From Shewanella japonica (GTDB lineage: Bacteria > Pseudomonadota > Gammaproteobacteria > Enterobacterales > Shewanellaceae), in assembly GCF_002075795.1 (NCBI RefSeq), contig NZ_CP020472.1:1533001-1597000 (forward strand): a stretch of DNA of 64,000 nt, in the 5' to 3' direction. Position numbers and translations under genes: made by a program. The notes beneath the pieces are model-generated. The model had not been told where the DNA came from. It worked only from the letters and a program-made list of their open reading frames with translations, and made no database searches. Below are positions 54,830 to 64,000 of this stretch, one piece after another (within the stretch, counting starts at the first letter, position 1; each line of letters opens with the position of its first letter).

Positions 54830-55996
54830 ATGAAAATAGCAGTTGCTGGTACAGGTTATGTCGGTTTATCAAACGCAATGCTCTTGGCTCAAAAGCACGA
54901 AGTTGTTGCGGTTGATATAATCCCTAAAAAAGTAGAAATGCTTAATAAAAGAGTATCGCCTATTGTTGATAGAGAAATAGAAGATTTCTTAGCTAATAAA
55001 ACTCTTAACTTTAAAGCTACACTCGACAAGCAAGTTGCGTATCAAGATGCTGACTATGTGATTATTGCCACTCCTACTGATTATGATGTTGAAACAAATT
55101 ATTTCAATACTTCTTCAGTAGAAAGCGTAATTAAAGCCGTTATGACAATTAACCCTAAAGCGGTGATGGTCATCAAGTCTACTGTTCCGGTTGGTTATAC
55201 AGCACGAGTTAAGGAAGAGTTAGGTTGCAATAAAATTATATTCTCGCCAGAATTTTTACGGGAAGGTCGAGCACTTTATGATAATTTGCACCCTTCGCGA
55301 ATCATCGTTGGTGAGCGAAGTGAACGTGCAGAAGTATTCGCCAACCTCTTAGTTGAAGGCGCTGTAAAAGATAACATTGAAGTTTTGTTTACCGATTCTA
55401 CAGAAGCGGAAGCTGTAAAATTGTTTTCAAATACTTATCTTGCTCTTCGTGTTTCATATTTTAATGAGCTAGATACTTATGCTGAGAGTCATGGTTTAGA
55501 TACTCGTCAAATTATCGAAGGGGTTGGCTTAGACCCTCGAATCGGCTCTCACTATAACAACCCTTCATTTGGTTATGGCGGCTACTGTTTACCAAAAGAT
55601 ACCAAGCAGTTACGTGCAAACTATGCTGATGTACCCAACAGCATAATTGGGGCAATTGTTGATGCTAATACAACTCGTAAAGATTTTATTGCTAGTAGTA
55701 TTTTGAAGCGCAACCCAAACCGTGTCGGTATTTATCGATTGATTATGAAGTCTGGTTCCGATAACTTCAGAGCGTCGAGTATTCAAGGCATCATGAAGCG
55801 ACTAAAAGCCAAAGGCATCGAAGTAGTCGTGTATGAACCCGTGTTAGAACAAGATGAATTTTTCCATTCAAAAGTGATTAAAAGTTTAGATGAGTTTAAA
55901 TTATCTTGTGATGTCATTGTTTCAAACCGAATGGTAGATGAAATACGCGATGTGAGCACTAAAGTGTATACTCGTGACCTTTTTGGTTCAGATTAG
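54830..55996 (+). CDS. ugd: UDP-glucose 6-dehydrogenase
   Basis: Oxidises UDP-glucose to UDP-glucuronate (388 residues, the short form). The NAD motif [58 protein letters not shown] in one active-site block, and the catalytic C253 in [14 protein letters not shown] are all present. UDP-glucose comes from galU downstream, and the next gene epimerises the product. Confidence 0.96.
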   Translation: MKIAVAGTGYVGLSNAMLLAQKHEVVAVDIIPKKVEMLNKRVSPIVDREIEDFLANKTLNFKATLDKQVAYQDADYVIIATPTDYDVETNYFNTSSVESVIKAVMTINPKAVMVIKSTVPVGYTARVKEELGCNKIIFSPEFLREGRALYDNLHPSRIIVGERSERAEVFANLLVEGAVKDNIEVLFTDSTEAEAVKLFSNTYLALRVSYFNELDTYAESHGLDTRQIIEGVGLDPRIGSHYNNPSFGYGGYCLPKDTKQLRANYADVPNSIIGAIVDANTTRKDFIASSILKRNPNRVGIYRLIMKSGSDNFRASSIQGIMKRLKAKGIEVVVYEPVLEQDEFFHSKVIKSLDEFKLSCDVIVSNRMVDEIRDVSTKVYTRDLFGSD

Positions 55997-56023
55997 TACT
56001 TTAAATTAAGTTTTGAGAAGTTT

Positions 56024-57028
56024 ATGAAATATTTAGTCACAGGCGCCGCAGGTTTTATTGGTAGCGCTGTTGTTGAAAAGTTAACCTCAGATGGTCATGA
56101 AATTATTGGTGTTGATAATATCAATGATTACTATGATGTTAATTTAAAACTTGCGCGTTTAAAGCGTATTGAAAATGAAAAATTTCGTTTAATCGAGTTG
56201 GATGTCGCTGATAGAGATGCTATTAAACAGTTATTCGAAATTGAGAAATTTGATCGAGTGATTCATTTAGCTGCACAAGCAGGTGTTAGGTATTCGATTG
56301 AGAATCCTCATGCCTATGCAGATTCGAATTTAGTCGGCCATATAAATATTTTAGAAGGTTGTCGCAATACTAAGGTGAAGCATCTAGTGTATGCATCTTC
56401 TAGCTCTGTTTATGGGTTGAATGCTAAAACTCCATTCTCAACTTCAGACAGTGTAGATCACCCTGTTTCACTTTACGCGGCTACAAAAAAGTCTAATGAG
56501 TTGATGGCACATAGTTATTCACACTTGTATGACATTCCAACTACAGGTCTACGTTTTTTTACTGTATACGGAAGTTGGGGGCGTCCTGATATGGCGCCGT
56601 TTATCTTTACTAAAAAGATATTAGATGGCGAGACTATCGATATCAATAACAACGGTGATATGTGGCGTGATTTTACTCATGTCGATGACATCGTTGAAGG
56701 AGTAGTTCGTATTGCTGATGTTATACCAAGTCGAGATGTTTCTTGGACTGTCGAGAAAGGTTCTCCCGCGACAAGTTCTGCTCCATACTCCATCTATAAC
56801 ATAGGTCACGGTTCACCTATTAATCTGATGGGGTTTGTAAAGGCCATTGAAGATGAGTTAGGTATTGAAGCCAATAAAAACTTTAGAGAAATGCAACCTG
56901 GTGATGTGTACCAAACTTATGCGGAAGTAGCTGACTTATTTGAAGCTACTGGCTATAAACCGAGTGTAGGTGTCAAAGAAGGTGTTGCTGAATTTGTAAA
57001 ATGGTATCGAGAGTTTTATAACAAATAG
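56024..57028 (+). CDS. UDP-glucuronate 4-epimerase
   Basis: Extended SDR of 334 residues. [20 protein letters not shown], the NDYYDVNLKLARL substrate region, HLAAQAGVRYSIENPHAY and LYAATKKSNELMAHSYSHLY, then TVYGSWGRPDMAPFIFTKKI are typical of UDP-GlcA 4-epimerases (WbnF/LpsL/Cap1J type), which make UDP-galacturonate. The placement after ugd fits. It closes the long rfaH/ops-controlled run, since a terminator follows. Confidence 0.93.
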   Translation: MKYLVTGAAGFIGSAVVEKLTSDGHEIIGVDNINDYYDVNLKLARLKRIENEKFRLIELDVADRDAIKQLFEIEKFDRVIHLAAQAGVRYSIENPHAYADSNLVGHINILEGCRNTKVKHLVYASSSSVYGLNAKTPFSTSDSVDHPVSLYAATKKSNELMAHSYSHLYDIPTTGLRFFTVYGSWGRPDMAPFIFTKKILDGETIDINNNGDMWRDFTHVDDIVEGVVRIADVIPSRDVSWTVEKGSPATSSAPYSIYNIGHGSPINLMGFVKAIEDELGIEANKNFREMQPGDVYQTYAEVADLFEATGYKPSVGVKEGVAEFVKWYREFYNK

Positions 57029-57338
57029 AAATATCGATTATGATTTTGGCACTAGTGTATTCATTTATATGTACTTGCGCTAATTGATTCTGTCTCATTA
57101 TAAAAAAGCCGATTAAAAGATGTCTCATCGGCTTTATTATTACCTTTGTATTTACCATCATTAACCCTCGAGTAGTCCACAATTTAAGAACTTTTTTTCG
57201 CGTTCTTACTCACTGTCACATATAATACACTAAGCTAATTGTACGCATTACTCATGTTATCCTGTCAGTGGTATATTGATGTGGCGTTCGTATTTAAAGA
57301 AGTAATACACTATGATTTTTAAGTTTATGGAGCGGAAA
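57029..57338 (+). other. Intergenic region between the epimerase and pglF
   Basis: A terminator at 57105-57140 is followed by about 190 AT-rich bases that should carry a promoter for pglF-galU. No gene seen. Confidence 0.55.
57105..57140 (+). terminator. Terminator after the main polysaccharide operon
   Basis: Stem AGCCGAT / ATCGGCT with a 13-base loop, followed by TTATTATT; moderate in strength. Confidence 0.7.
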
Positions 57339-59270
57339 ATGGATTTTTTGCAAAGCTTGTTTCGTTTAGAACGTAGTCAGAAACGTTTAGTGAGTATCGC
57401 AATTGATACGGTTTTTCTAGGTTTTGCTTTTTGGGCAGCATTATTAGTCAGACTTGATGACGTCACAGTGTTACAAAATACGCAATATTGGTTGTTGTTC
57501 GCCGCCACTCTGCCTTTGACGATATTCGCTTTTGTTAAGTTGGGTTTATATCGCGCAGTATTACGTTATATGAGCTTACAAGCATTAACAGCTATACTCT
57601 TGGGAGTAATAACATCGACTATTTTTATGGTGTTAGTTGGTTATTATTCTGACGCACAACTTCCTAGGACTGTCCCGATTATTTATGCCTCTTTCGCGTT
57701 AGTATTCGTCGGAGGTACACGAGCACTGTTACGTTCTATGATTGGTTCAGGTGTTAAACGTGATGGTGAGCCTATTATCATCTATGGCGCAGGCGTGAGT
57801 GGTAGACAGTTACTTAACTCTTTAGTGTTAAGCCATGAGTATCATCCTTATGCATTTGTCGACGATGATACGTCTTTACACGGCACCGTAATTCAGGGGG
57901 TGTACGTTCACTCTCCATCAATCATCCGTAAGTTAATCAAACAAAAAGAGGCGACCAAAGTATTGCTGGCTATTCCTAGTGCTACCAGGGCAAAAAGAAA
58001 AGACATTCTATCGCGTTTAGAGCCGCTTTCGATACAAGTCTTAACCATACCCGCAATGGCCGATTTGGTGAGTGGAACCAAGCTTTATAGTGATATAAAA
58101 GAAGTTGAAATTGATGATCTTTTAGGGCGGGATTCAGTTGCACCACGTCAAGACTTACTGACGGCTAATATTACCGATAAAGTTGTCATGGTAACTGGCG
58201 CTGGAGGCTCTATTGGTTCTGAGCTTTGTCGTCAAATCCTAAAAAAATCACCTAAGAAATTAGTACTTTTCGAATTATCAGAATACTCATTATATGCAAT
58301 TGAGCGCGAGCTTACTTCAATTGCTCAAGAGTTAAATTTGGATGTTCGAATTCTACCTATGATGGGATCTGTTCAACGAGAGAATAGAGTACAAACCATC
58401 ATGGAGTCGTTTGGGGTTCAGACTGTATATCATGCAGCTGCTTATAAACATGTTCCATTAGTTGAACACAACGTGATTGAAGGCATTAGAAACAATATTT
58501 TTGGTACTCTTTACACTGCTAGAGCTGCTATTGCAGCCAAAGTTGAGACGTTTGTATTAATTTCTACTGATAAAGCCGTTCGCCCAACTAATGTTATGGG
58601 CACTACTAAACGAATGGCAGAGCTTGTATTACAAGCTTTTGCTAAAGAAGAACATCAAACCCGATTTTGCATGGTAAGGTTCGGAAACGTATTAGGCTCT
58701 TCAGGGTCTGTTGTACCATTGTTCAGAACTCAAATCGCAAATGGAGGTCCGGTTACCGTTACTCACCCTGAAATTACTCGTTTTTTCATGACCATACCAG
58801 AGGCATCTCAGTTAGTTATACAAGCTGGTGCAATGGGGAAAGGTGGTGATGTATTTGTGCTAGATATGGGCAAGTCGGTTAAAATTGTTGATTTAGCATC
58901 TAAAATGATCAGATTAAGTGGTTTTGAGGTTCGTGATGATAATAACCCTGAAGGAGATATAGCAATTGAGTTCAGCGGATTGAGACCTGGTGAAAAGTTA
59001 TATGAAGAATTGTTAATTGGTGATGATGTTACAGGTACTGAACATGAGCGGATAATGACAGCGAACGAGTTAAATTTGAGTTGGAATGAGTATTCTAAAA
59101 TTTTAGAGCGTCTCGATAGAGCTTGTCACAATGTCGATCATGAAAGTATTCGCGATATTTTGCTTTCAACACCAACAGGTTTCGCACCAACAGATGGCAT
59201 TTGTGATCTTTTATATCATCAAAAAGCAAAAGTATCTGATTCAAATGAGAACGTTATCAAGTTAGCTTAG
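57339..59270 (+). CDS. pglF: PglF/WbpM-type UDP-GlcNAc 4,6-dehydratase
   Basis: Membrane-anchored nucleotide-sugar dehydratase of 643 residues. Four N-terminal membrane segments (from about 18 to 125) precede a CoA-binding-like Rossmann domain ([16 protein letters not shown]) and the catalytic SDR domain ([71 protein letters not shown]). The ATG at 57339 has GGAG six bases upstream; earlier ATGs at 57312 and 57327 are possible. It forms UDP-4-keto-6-deoxy-GlcNAc for the aminotransferase at 53637. Its catalytic domain is related to that of fnlA but lacks C5 inversion. Confidence 0.93.
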   Translation: MDFLQSLFRLERSQKRLVSIAIDTVFLGFAFWAALLVRLDDVTVLQNTQYWLLFAATLPLTIFAFVKLGLYRAVLRYMSLQALTAILLGVITSTIFMVLVGYYSDAQLPRTVPIIYASFALVFVGGTRALLRSMIGSGVKRDGEPIIIYGAGVSGRQLLNSLVLSHEYHPYAFVDDDTSLHGTVIQGVYVHSPSIIRKLIKQKEATKVLLAIPSATRAKRKDILSRLEPLSIQVLTIPAMADLVSGTKLYSDIKEVEIDDLLGRDSVAPRQDLLTANITDKVVMVTGAGGSIGSELCRQILKKSPKKLVLFELSEYSLYAIERELTSIAQELNLDVRILPMMGSVQRENRVQTIMESFGVQTVYHAAAYKHVPLVEHNVIEGIRNNIFGTLYTARAAIAAKVETFVLISTDKAVRPTNVMGTTKRMAELVLQAFAKEEHQTRFCMVRFGNVLGSSGSVVPLFRTQIANGGPVTVTHPEITRFFMTIPEASQLVIQAGAMGKGGDVFVLDMGKSVKIVDLASKMIRLSGFEVRDDNNPEGDIAIEFSGLRPGEKLYEELLIGDDVTGTEHERIMTANELNLSWNEYSKILERLDRACHNVDHESIRDILLSTPTGFAPTDGICDLLYHQKAKVSDSNENVIKLA

Positions 59271-59332
59271 TTTGGCAAATTTATTGCTTGTTTTTTATCT
59301 TTAATCGAATTACCACAAGACAAGGTTTTTTT

Positions 59333-60211
59333 ATGAAAGTCGTTATTCCAGTTGCTGGTCTCGGGACAAGAATGTTGCCGGCGACAAAAGCTATTCCTAA
59401 AGAGATGCTTCCAATTGTTGATAAACCGCTTATTCAGTACATTATAAACGAGTGTGTCTCCGCTGGCGTTAAAGAAATTGTTTTAGTGACTCACGCCAGT
59501 AAAAATGCCATCGAAAACCACTTTGATACATCTTATGAACTTGAATCAACACTTGAAAAACGTGTTAAGCGTCAGCTTTTAGAGGAAGTTCAATCAATCT
59601 GTCCAAAGGATGTTTCCGTTATCAGTGTTCGCCAAGGTGAAGCTAAAGGATTGGGGCATGCAGTGTTATGCGCTAAGCCATGTATTGGAAATGAACCATT
59701 TGCTGTTGTGTTACCTGACGTCATTTTAGACGAATATACGGCTGACCAGAAAACAGAAAACCTTGCTGCTATGATAGCTCGATATCAAACAAGTTTCGCA
59801 AGTCAGATTATGGTCGCACCCGTACCAGATAATGAAGTGAATAAGTATGGTATTGCTGATTGCAGTGGTGCAGAAATCGCACCTGGTGAGTCAGCTAAAA
59901 TTACAGCTATGGTAGAGAAACCTGCTATTGGCAACGCTCCATCAAATCTTGCAGTTGTAGGCCGTTATGTTTTGTCTGAAAAGATTTGGTCTTTGCTTGC
60001 TAAAACTCCAGTAGGGGCAGGTGATGAAATTCAATTAACAGATGCGATTGATATGTTAATTGAGCAAGACAGAGTTGAGGCTTTTAATATGACCGGTAAG
60101 TCACACGATTGTGGCGATAAGCTCGGGTATATGAAAGCCTTCGTAGAGTATGGACTTCGTGATAAAAAGCTAGGCAAAGAATTTGCTGAAATGATAAAGC
60201 CTTTACTATAA
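59333..60211 (+). CDS. galU: UTP-glucose-1-phosphate uridylyltransferase
   Basis: Makes UDP-glucose (292 residues). The start [20 protein letters not shown] with [16 protein letters not shown] is typical. [42 protein letters not shown] and [11 protein letters not shown] follow. The ATG at 59333 has AAGG nine bases upstream; the longer frame from 59288 is not supported. It feeds ugd and is followed by a strong terminator. Confidence 0.96.
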   Translation: MKVVIPVAGLGTRMLPATKAIPKEMLPIVDKPLIQYIINECVSAGVKEIVLVTHASKNAIENHFDTSYELESTLEKRVKRQLLEEVQSICPKDVSVISVRQGEAKGLGHAVLCAKPCIGNEPFAVVLPDVILDEYTADQKTENLAAMIARYQTSFASQIMVAPVPDNEVNKYGIADCSGAEIAPGESAKITAMVEKPAIGNAPSNLAVVGRYVLSEKIWSLLAKTPVGAGDEIQLTDAIDMLIEQDRVEAFNMTGKSHDCGDKLGYMKAFVEYGLRDKKLGKEFAEMIKPLL

Positions 60212-60630
60212 CGGTAGCATTAGTACTTTGTCTAATTAAAGCCAACTCAATTGAGTTGGTTTTTTTGTTAGGTTCGAATTTATAGTTCTGGTTTCAAGAG
60301 AGTAGGGTATCGTGCTTAACAAGTAACGCTTGTGGGACTTATCAAATCAAAATTCAGTATTAGAGTATTATTTGTTCAATTATTATGGAGCTTCTAGTTA
60401 AAGTGTAATCGAAGTGCGGAGATTTTTTCTCGTATAATCTTTTCGTGTATCGACATTTATTAAACCTTAAATTCATGTATTAACATGAAAAGCAGCTTCT
60501 TATGTTAACTGCTTTAAATAATCATTACAGAGTGAATAATTTCACTCCAGTTTGGTATATAATTCTTTCGATTAATCGAGTATTTATTTTTTTGTTGTCA
60601 CCAAAAGGATTTTTGGTTTTTGGAGTGGTT
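60212..60630 (+). other. Intergenic region between galU and glmM
   Basis: The galU terminator sits at 60237-60268. The remaining ~360 bases are AT-rich with candidate TATAAT boxes at 60433-60438 and 60558-60563 but no clear -35 element. The in-frame extension of glmM into this region is not like the family and is taken as untranslated. Confidence 0.5.
60237..60268 (+). terminator. Terminator of galU
   Basis: Palindromic stem CCAACTCAATTGAGTTGG followed by seven Ts. Confidence 0.9.
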
Positions 60631-61986
60631 ATGTCTCGTAAGTATTTTGGCACTGATGGGGTGCGTGGCAAGGTTGGTGAGTTTCCAATTAACCCATCAT
60701 TTGCAATGAAGTTGGGTTGGGCTGCTGGGACGGTTTTAGCGTCAGCAGGCACCAAAGAAGTGATTATTGGTAAAGATACTCGTATCAGTGGCTATATGAT
60801 TGAAACTGCGATGCAAGCAGGTTTCTCTGCAGCAGGCATTAACTGTGCGTTAGTTGGGCCTATGCCGACTCCAGCTATTGCGTACTTAACCTCTACATTT
60901 AGAGCTGATGCAGGTGTTGTTATCAGTGCATCTCACAATCCTTATTATGATAATGGCATTAAGTTATTTTCAAATTCTGGGACAAAATTGAATGATGCCC
61001 AAGAACTAGAAATTGAACACTTACTAGAGCAAGCGATTAACCATGGCGCTATGACGTGTGTAGATTCAGCTAAACTCGGCAAAGTTCGCCGTATTGGAGA
61101 TGCAGCCGGTCGTTATATTGAGTTTTGTAAAGGTACATTCGATAAAAATAAGTCATTAACTGGTTTAAAAATCGTAGTAGATTCTGCCAATGGCGCAGCA
61201 TATCACATTGCTAAAGAAGTCTATGCTGAGTTAGGTGCTGAAGTGATTAGTATCAATGATAGCCCTGATGGTCTTAATATTAATGAGCGTTGTGGTGCGA
61301 CACATTTAGATAGCTTGCAAACTGCTGTAATGGTGTATGAAGCTGATTTAGGGATTGCGCTTGATGGTGATGCAGATCGAGTGATGTTTGTTGATCATAA
61401 TGGACATATCATTGATGGTGATGAAATTATTTTTATACTTGCACAAGCCTTTAAAATTTCAGGAGAGCTTGAAGGTGGTGTTGTTGGTACATTGATGTCA
61501 AATCTTGGTTTAGAGATCGCGCTTAAAGAAATGGATATTCCATTTGTACGTGCCAAGGTTGGAGACCGTTATGTTGTTGAGCAGTTAAAAGAAACTGGCT
61601 GGCAACTTGGTGGCGAAGGTTCAGGGCATATTTTAAGTCTTAAACATACTACCACGGGAGATGGTATTGTCGCTTCTCTTCAGGTTCTTGATGCCATTAT
61701 TGAGTCAGGGAAAAGTTTAGCTGAAGTTAAGTCTGGTATGACCAAGCTACCTCAAGTATTAATAAATGTTAAATTGAAGGCTGATAATGCTGATGAAATA
61801 ATTGCATCTGATGCTGTTCAAGCTTCTGTGTCAGCTGCTGAGACATTCATGGGCGAACGTGGCAGAGTGTTATTACGTAAATCTGGCACTGAACTGCTAA
61901 TTCGTGTGATGGTTGAATCTACTTGTGCAGAAATGACGCAAACTCAAGCTCAAACTATCGCAGATGCTGTGAAGCTAGCGGGTTAA
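60631..61986 (+). CDS. glmM: Phosphoglucosamine mutase
   Basis: Converts glucosamine-6-phosphate to glucosamine-1-phosphate, on the way to UDP-GlcNAc (451 residues). It starts [20 protein letters not shown] at an ATG with GGAG five bases upstream. The phosphoserine is S101 in [16 protein letters not shown], the metal site is GDADR ([11 protein letters not shown]), and GGEGSGHIL and [14 protein letters not shown] complete the active site. Shewanella-type genomes normally carry glmM beside folP, so this may be a second copy devoted to the locus, but the rest of the genome is not visible. Confidence 0.95.
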   Translation: MSRKYFGTDGVRGKVGEFPINPSFAMKLGWAAGTVLASAGTKEVIIGKDTRISGYMIETAMQAGFSAAGINCALVGPMPTPAIAYLTSTFRADAGVVISASHNPYYDNGIKLFSNSGTKLNDAQELEIEHLLEQAINHGAMTCVDSAKLGKVRRIGDAAGRYIEFCKGTFDKNKSLTGLKIVVDSANGAAYHIAKEVYAELGAEVISINDSPDGLNINERCGATHLDSLQTAVMVYEADLGIALDGDADRVMFVDHNGHIIDGDEIIFILAQAFKISGELEGGVVGTLMSNLGLEIALKEMDIPFVRAKVGDRYVVEQLKETGWQLGGEGSGHILSLKHTTTGDGIVASLQVLDAIIESGKSLAEVKSGMTKLPQVLINVKLKADNADEIIASDAVQASVSAAETFMGERGRVLLRKSGTELLIRVMVESTCAEMTQTQAQTIADAVKLAG

Positions 61987-62059
61987 AACTTGCTGTTGTG
62001 AATGACTTTTACATCATTTGAGGTGATTTAGCTCTTTAGCGATAACATGATTAAACTTT

Positions 62060-62093
62060 AAAATGCCAGCGTAATTAACGCTGGCATTTTTGT
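62060..62093 (+). terminator. Terminator of glmM
   Basis: Strong stem AAATGCCAGCG / CGCTGGCATTT with a TAATTAA loop and TTTTTG. Confidence 0.92.
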
Positions 62094-62197
62094 TTTATTT
62101 GATACAATCCAATTTTAATTAGTGACTATAGCGAAGTTATTAAAGACTATTTAATGTGATTCGTTAGTTACTTCATTATTGCTTTAACAGGGTAAAT

Positions 62198-62287
62198 GTG
62201 ACTTTAGTCACAGGTGGTGCCGGTTTATTGGCGTCAATTTAATTCGTTATATTTTAGATTAAACTAATAAGTCTGTGGAGAATATAG
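62198..62287 (+). pseudogene. rmlB: 5' fragment of a second rmlB (broken)
   Basis: From GTG at 62198 the sequence reads VTLVTGGAG, the start of a dTDP-glucose 4,6-dehydratase. One T is then missing in GGTTTATTGGC, which shifts the frame. In the new frame it continues IGVNLIRYILD, then a TAA where a codon such as CAA would be expected, then TNKSV. All of this matches the first ~30 residues of RmlB (compare [19 protein letters not shown] at 39279). Nothing of the remaining ~320 codons is present. Confidence 0.85.
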
Positions 62288-62335
62288 GTTTATTATTTTA
62301 TTTTGTTAATCATTTTTAAAAGTTAAGGGGGGAAA

Positions 62336-62527
62336 TTGGAAGCTATCTTTGTTCATGCTCTTGAAAAGCGACAAGGGTTGAAAGTTGCTTGCTTAGAAGA
62401 AATTGCTTTTATCAATAATTGGATAGATACATCAGTGTTGAAGCAACAAGCACAAAGGCATCAACAGACTGCTTATGGTGATTACCTTTTTCAACTTGCA
62501 AAGGAAAGCGATGATGAAGGTTATTAA
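62336..62527 (+). pseudogene. rmlA: 3' fragment of a second rmlA (broken)
   Basis: Reads [25 protein letters not shown] across two blocks, then INNWIDTSVL and AYGDYLFQLAKES, ending in TGA... at 62527. It matches the last ~60 residues of RmlA (intact copy: [31 protein letters not shown]) but lacks the catalytic two-thirds. The frame may still be translated from TTG 62336 and could serve to couple translation into rmlC, whose start it overlaps. Confidence 0.88.
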
Positions 62528-63050
62528 AACCCGATTGCCTGATGTAAAGGTAATCGAGCCGAGAGTATTCAATGATGAGCGAGGGTTCTTTTATGAAAGT
62601 TTTCAATCATCCCGGTATATGCAAATACTCGAAATGACTAAACCCTTTGTTCAATCTAATATCTCACAATCAAAGTATGGGGTATTAAGAGGGCTTCACT
62701 TCCAGCACCCCAAACCTCAAGGTAAACTCATTAGCGTGACACGAGGGCATATTTTTGATGTCGCAGTGGACTTACGGCTTGACTCAGAAAACTATGGTCA
62801 ATGGGTTGGCGTTGAATTGTCAGAAGAAAATAAACGTCAAATATGGATACCTGAGGGCTTTGCCCATGGTTTTCTTACTTTATCTAGCATTGCGGATGTA
62901 GAGTATAAATGCACAGATTATTACTCGCCACAGCATGAAGCCTGCTTAAAATGGAATGATCCAGAAATCGGAATAACCTGGCCGATAAATGATCCCATTT
63001 TATCAATGAAAGATCAGTGTGGGTTTCAGTTAAAGGATTTAGCTTTGTGA
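62514..63050 (+). CDS. rmlC: dTDP-4-dehydrorhamnose 3,5-epimerase
   Basis: Cupin enzyme of 178 residues, third step of dTDP-L-rhamnose synthesis. RVFNDERGFFYESF, QSNISQSKYGVLRGLHFQHP with the catalytic H62, GHIFDVAVDLR, and WIPEGFAHGFLTLS are intact. Either ATG, 62511 or 62514, may be used; AAGGA precedes both. It overlaps the rmlA remnant and is coupled to rmlD by a GTGA overlap. Confidence 0.95.
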   Translation: MKVIKTRLPDVKVIEPRVFNDERGFFYESFQSSRYMQILEMTKPFVQSNISQSKYGVLRGLHFQHPKPQGKLISVTRGHIFDVAVDLRLDSENYGQWVGVELSEENKRQIWIPEGFAHGFLTLSSIADVEYKCTDYYSPQHEACLKWNDPEIGITWPINDPILSMKDQCGFQLKDLAL

Positions 63051-63937
63051 AAGTGTGGTTAGTTGGCGCTGAAGGCCAGTTAGGCAAGAGCATTATTGCT
63101 CACGTCAATGAGCATTGTGCGGTTTATAAGGCATCACTGCATTTAGTGTGCTCCTCAAAAAAAGACGTTGATATTTGTCATTTCCCGTCTGTATCAGATT
63201 TTGTCACTGAGCATTCTCCCGACATTATCGTTAATGCCGCTGCTTTCAGTGATGTAGAATCAGCTGAGAATAATTTAAAACGCTGTCAACAAGTCAACGT
63301 CACTGGCGTAGCTAATCTAACTAATGCAGCTAAAGCATTAGCGATTCCAATAATTCATATTTCAACGGATTATGTTTTTGATGGGAATAGTTCAGTGCCT
63401 TATATTGAAACTGACTCAACACACGCGCTTAATGTGTATGGGCAATCGAAATGTGAGAGTGAAGCGCTAGTTCAGCAAATATCCGACAAATATATTATCC
63501 TTCGTACAGCTTGGTTAGTAAGCTCTTTTGGGCGTAACTTCGCTAAGACTGTCATGTCTTTATCAAAGCAACATTCACAGTTAAGTATGATTTCAGATCA
63601 ACTAGGTTGTCCCACTTTTGCCGACGATTTAGCAACAACCATTTGTCATATAATACTGGCAATCGAAAAAGGTAAATCTGATTGGGGCATATTTCATTAT
63701 TGTGGCGATACAGCAATGAGCTGGTATGAGTTAACTGAGAATATCTTAGATGAAGCCGTGATTCAGCAAAAGATAACATCTAGGCCAGACGTATTTGCGA
63801 TAACCTCTGATGAATATTCAGCCGAAGCAATTAGGCCTAAATATTCTGTCATGAACTGTCAAAAAATACATGATATCTGGGGCATAGTTACCCCAGAATG
63901 GAAGGACTCTCTTAAACGATTGGTTCAAAATTTATAG
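63047..63937 (+). CDS. rmlD: dTDP-4-dehydrorhamnose reductase
   Basis: SDR of 296 residues that finishes dTDP-L-rhamnose. The start is GTG at 63047 overlapping the rmlC stop. WLVGAEGQLGKSI (NADPH site), IIVNAAAFSDVESAE, ISTDYVFDG, the YGQSKCESE Tyr-Lys pair and LRTAWLVSSFGRNF are all present. It is intact in spite of the broken rmlB and rmlA ahead of it. The last 63 bases of the window hold no visible feature. Confidence 0.95.
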   Translation: MKVWLVGAEGQLGKSIIAHVNEHCAVYKASLHLVCSSKKDVDICHFPSVSDFVTEHSPDIIVNAAAFSDVESAENNLKRCQQVNVTGVANLTNAAKALAIPIIHISTDYVFDGNSSVPYIETDSTHALNVYGQSKCESEALVQQISDKYIILRTAWLVSSFGRNFAKTVMSLSKQHSQLSMISDQLGCPTFADDLATTICHIILAIEKGKSDWGIFHYCGDTAMSWYELTENILDEAVIQQKITSRPDVFAITSDEYSAEAIRPKYSVMNCQKIHDIWGIVTPEWKDSLKRLVQNL

Positions 63938-64000
63938 AAGATGTATAAACTCATTGTTTGAATCGCGTTTATATATTTCATTTAATCTTTTTATAATTTT

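Noticed and set aside
60502..60630. N-terminal extension of glmM
   Set aside because: Open in frame but hydrophobic and unlike the family; the ATG at 60631 has a good ribosome site and gives the normal N terminus.
62336..62527. A stand-alone 63-residue protein
   Set aside because: Clearly the C-terminal end of RmlA, missing the catalytic region.

Overview
The window looks like chromosome of a marine gammaproteobacterium of the Alteromonadales, most likely Shewanella or a close relative. This is inferred from gene content and order (yggS-proC-yggT-yggU-DUF4426-rdgB-hemW opposite pilT-pilU, mutY-yggX opposite trmB-yggL-glsB), the moderate A+T richness, and the style of rho-independent terminators. 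No database search was possible.

Layout. 1-960: right part of an IS3-family element running off the left edge. 1017-2558: exported formylglycine arylsulfatase. 2808-3662: tandemly duplicated tRNA-Phe/tRNA-Thr cassette. 3903-5121: cytochrome b561 and YceI proteins. 5237-10179: minus-strand sugar locus (GPH symporter, GH94 phosphorylase, CBM9-like exported protein) behind a LacI-type palindrome. 10568-12370: periplasmic arylsulfate sulfotransferase. 12695-16385: housekeeping genes (yggX, mutY, trmB, yggL, glsB). 16853-21614: YggN-like protein, LysR regulator, exported DUF885 metallopeptidase-like protein. 21880-27275: hemW to yggS on the minus strand. 27311-29473: pilT and pilU. 29685-33872: periplasmic glutathione peroxidase-like protein, hemH, ruvX, yqgE, yciH and a DUF4136 lipoprotein.

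34180-63937 is one large surface-polysaccharide (O-antigen or capsule) locus. It opens with rfaH, followed by a leader carrying an exact ops element, an SLBB export protein and a Wzz. The sugar genes resolve into defined pathways: dTDP-Fuc4NAc (rmlB, rmlA, a left-handed beta-helix acetyltransferase, wecE); UDP-L-FucNAc (fnlA, fnlB, fnlC); UDP-di-N-acetylbacillosamine (pglF, an aminotransferase, a pglD-like acetyltransferase); and UDP-GlcA/UDP-GalA (galU, ugd, a 4-epimerase). These are matched by a PglC-type initiating transferase, a WbuB-like FucNAc transferase, a WecF-like (GT56) Fuc4NAc transferase, one further GT4 enzyme, a Wzx flippase and a Wzy polymerase. That is close to a full set for a Wzx/Wzy-made repeat unit of about four sugars. 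glmM supplies the amino-sugar precursor.

The locus ends in the wreck of a rhamnose operon: a 5' scrap of rmlB is joined to a 3' scrap of rmlA, followed by intact rmlC and rmlD. The intact rmlB and rmlA lie about 21 kb upstream at the head of the locus. Other items worth a second look are an apparent AUU start codon for yggU, two 15-bp repeat arrays sharing a TTGAA core, a second ops-like site, and an AssT without its usual DsbL/DsbI partners.
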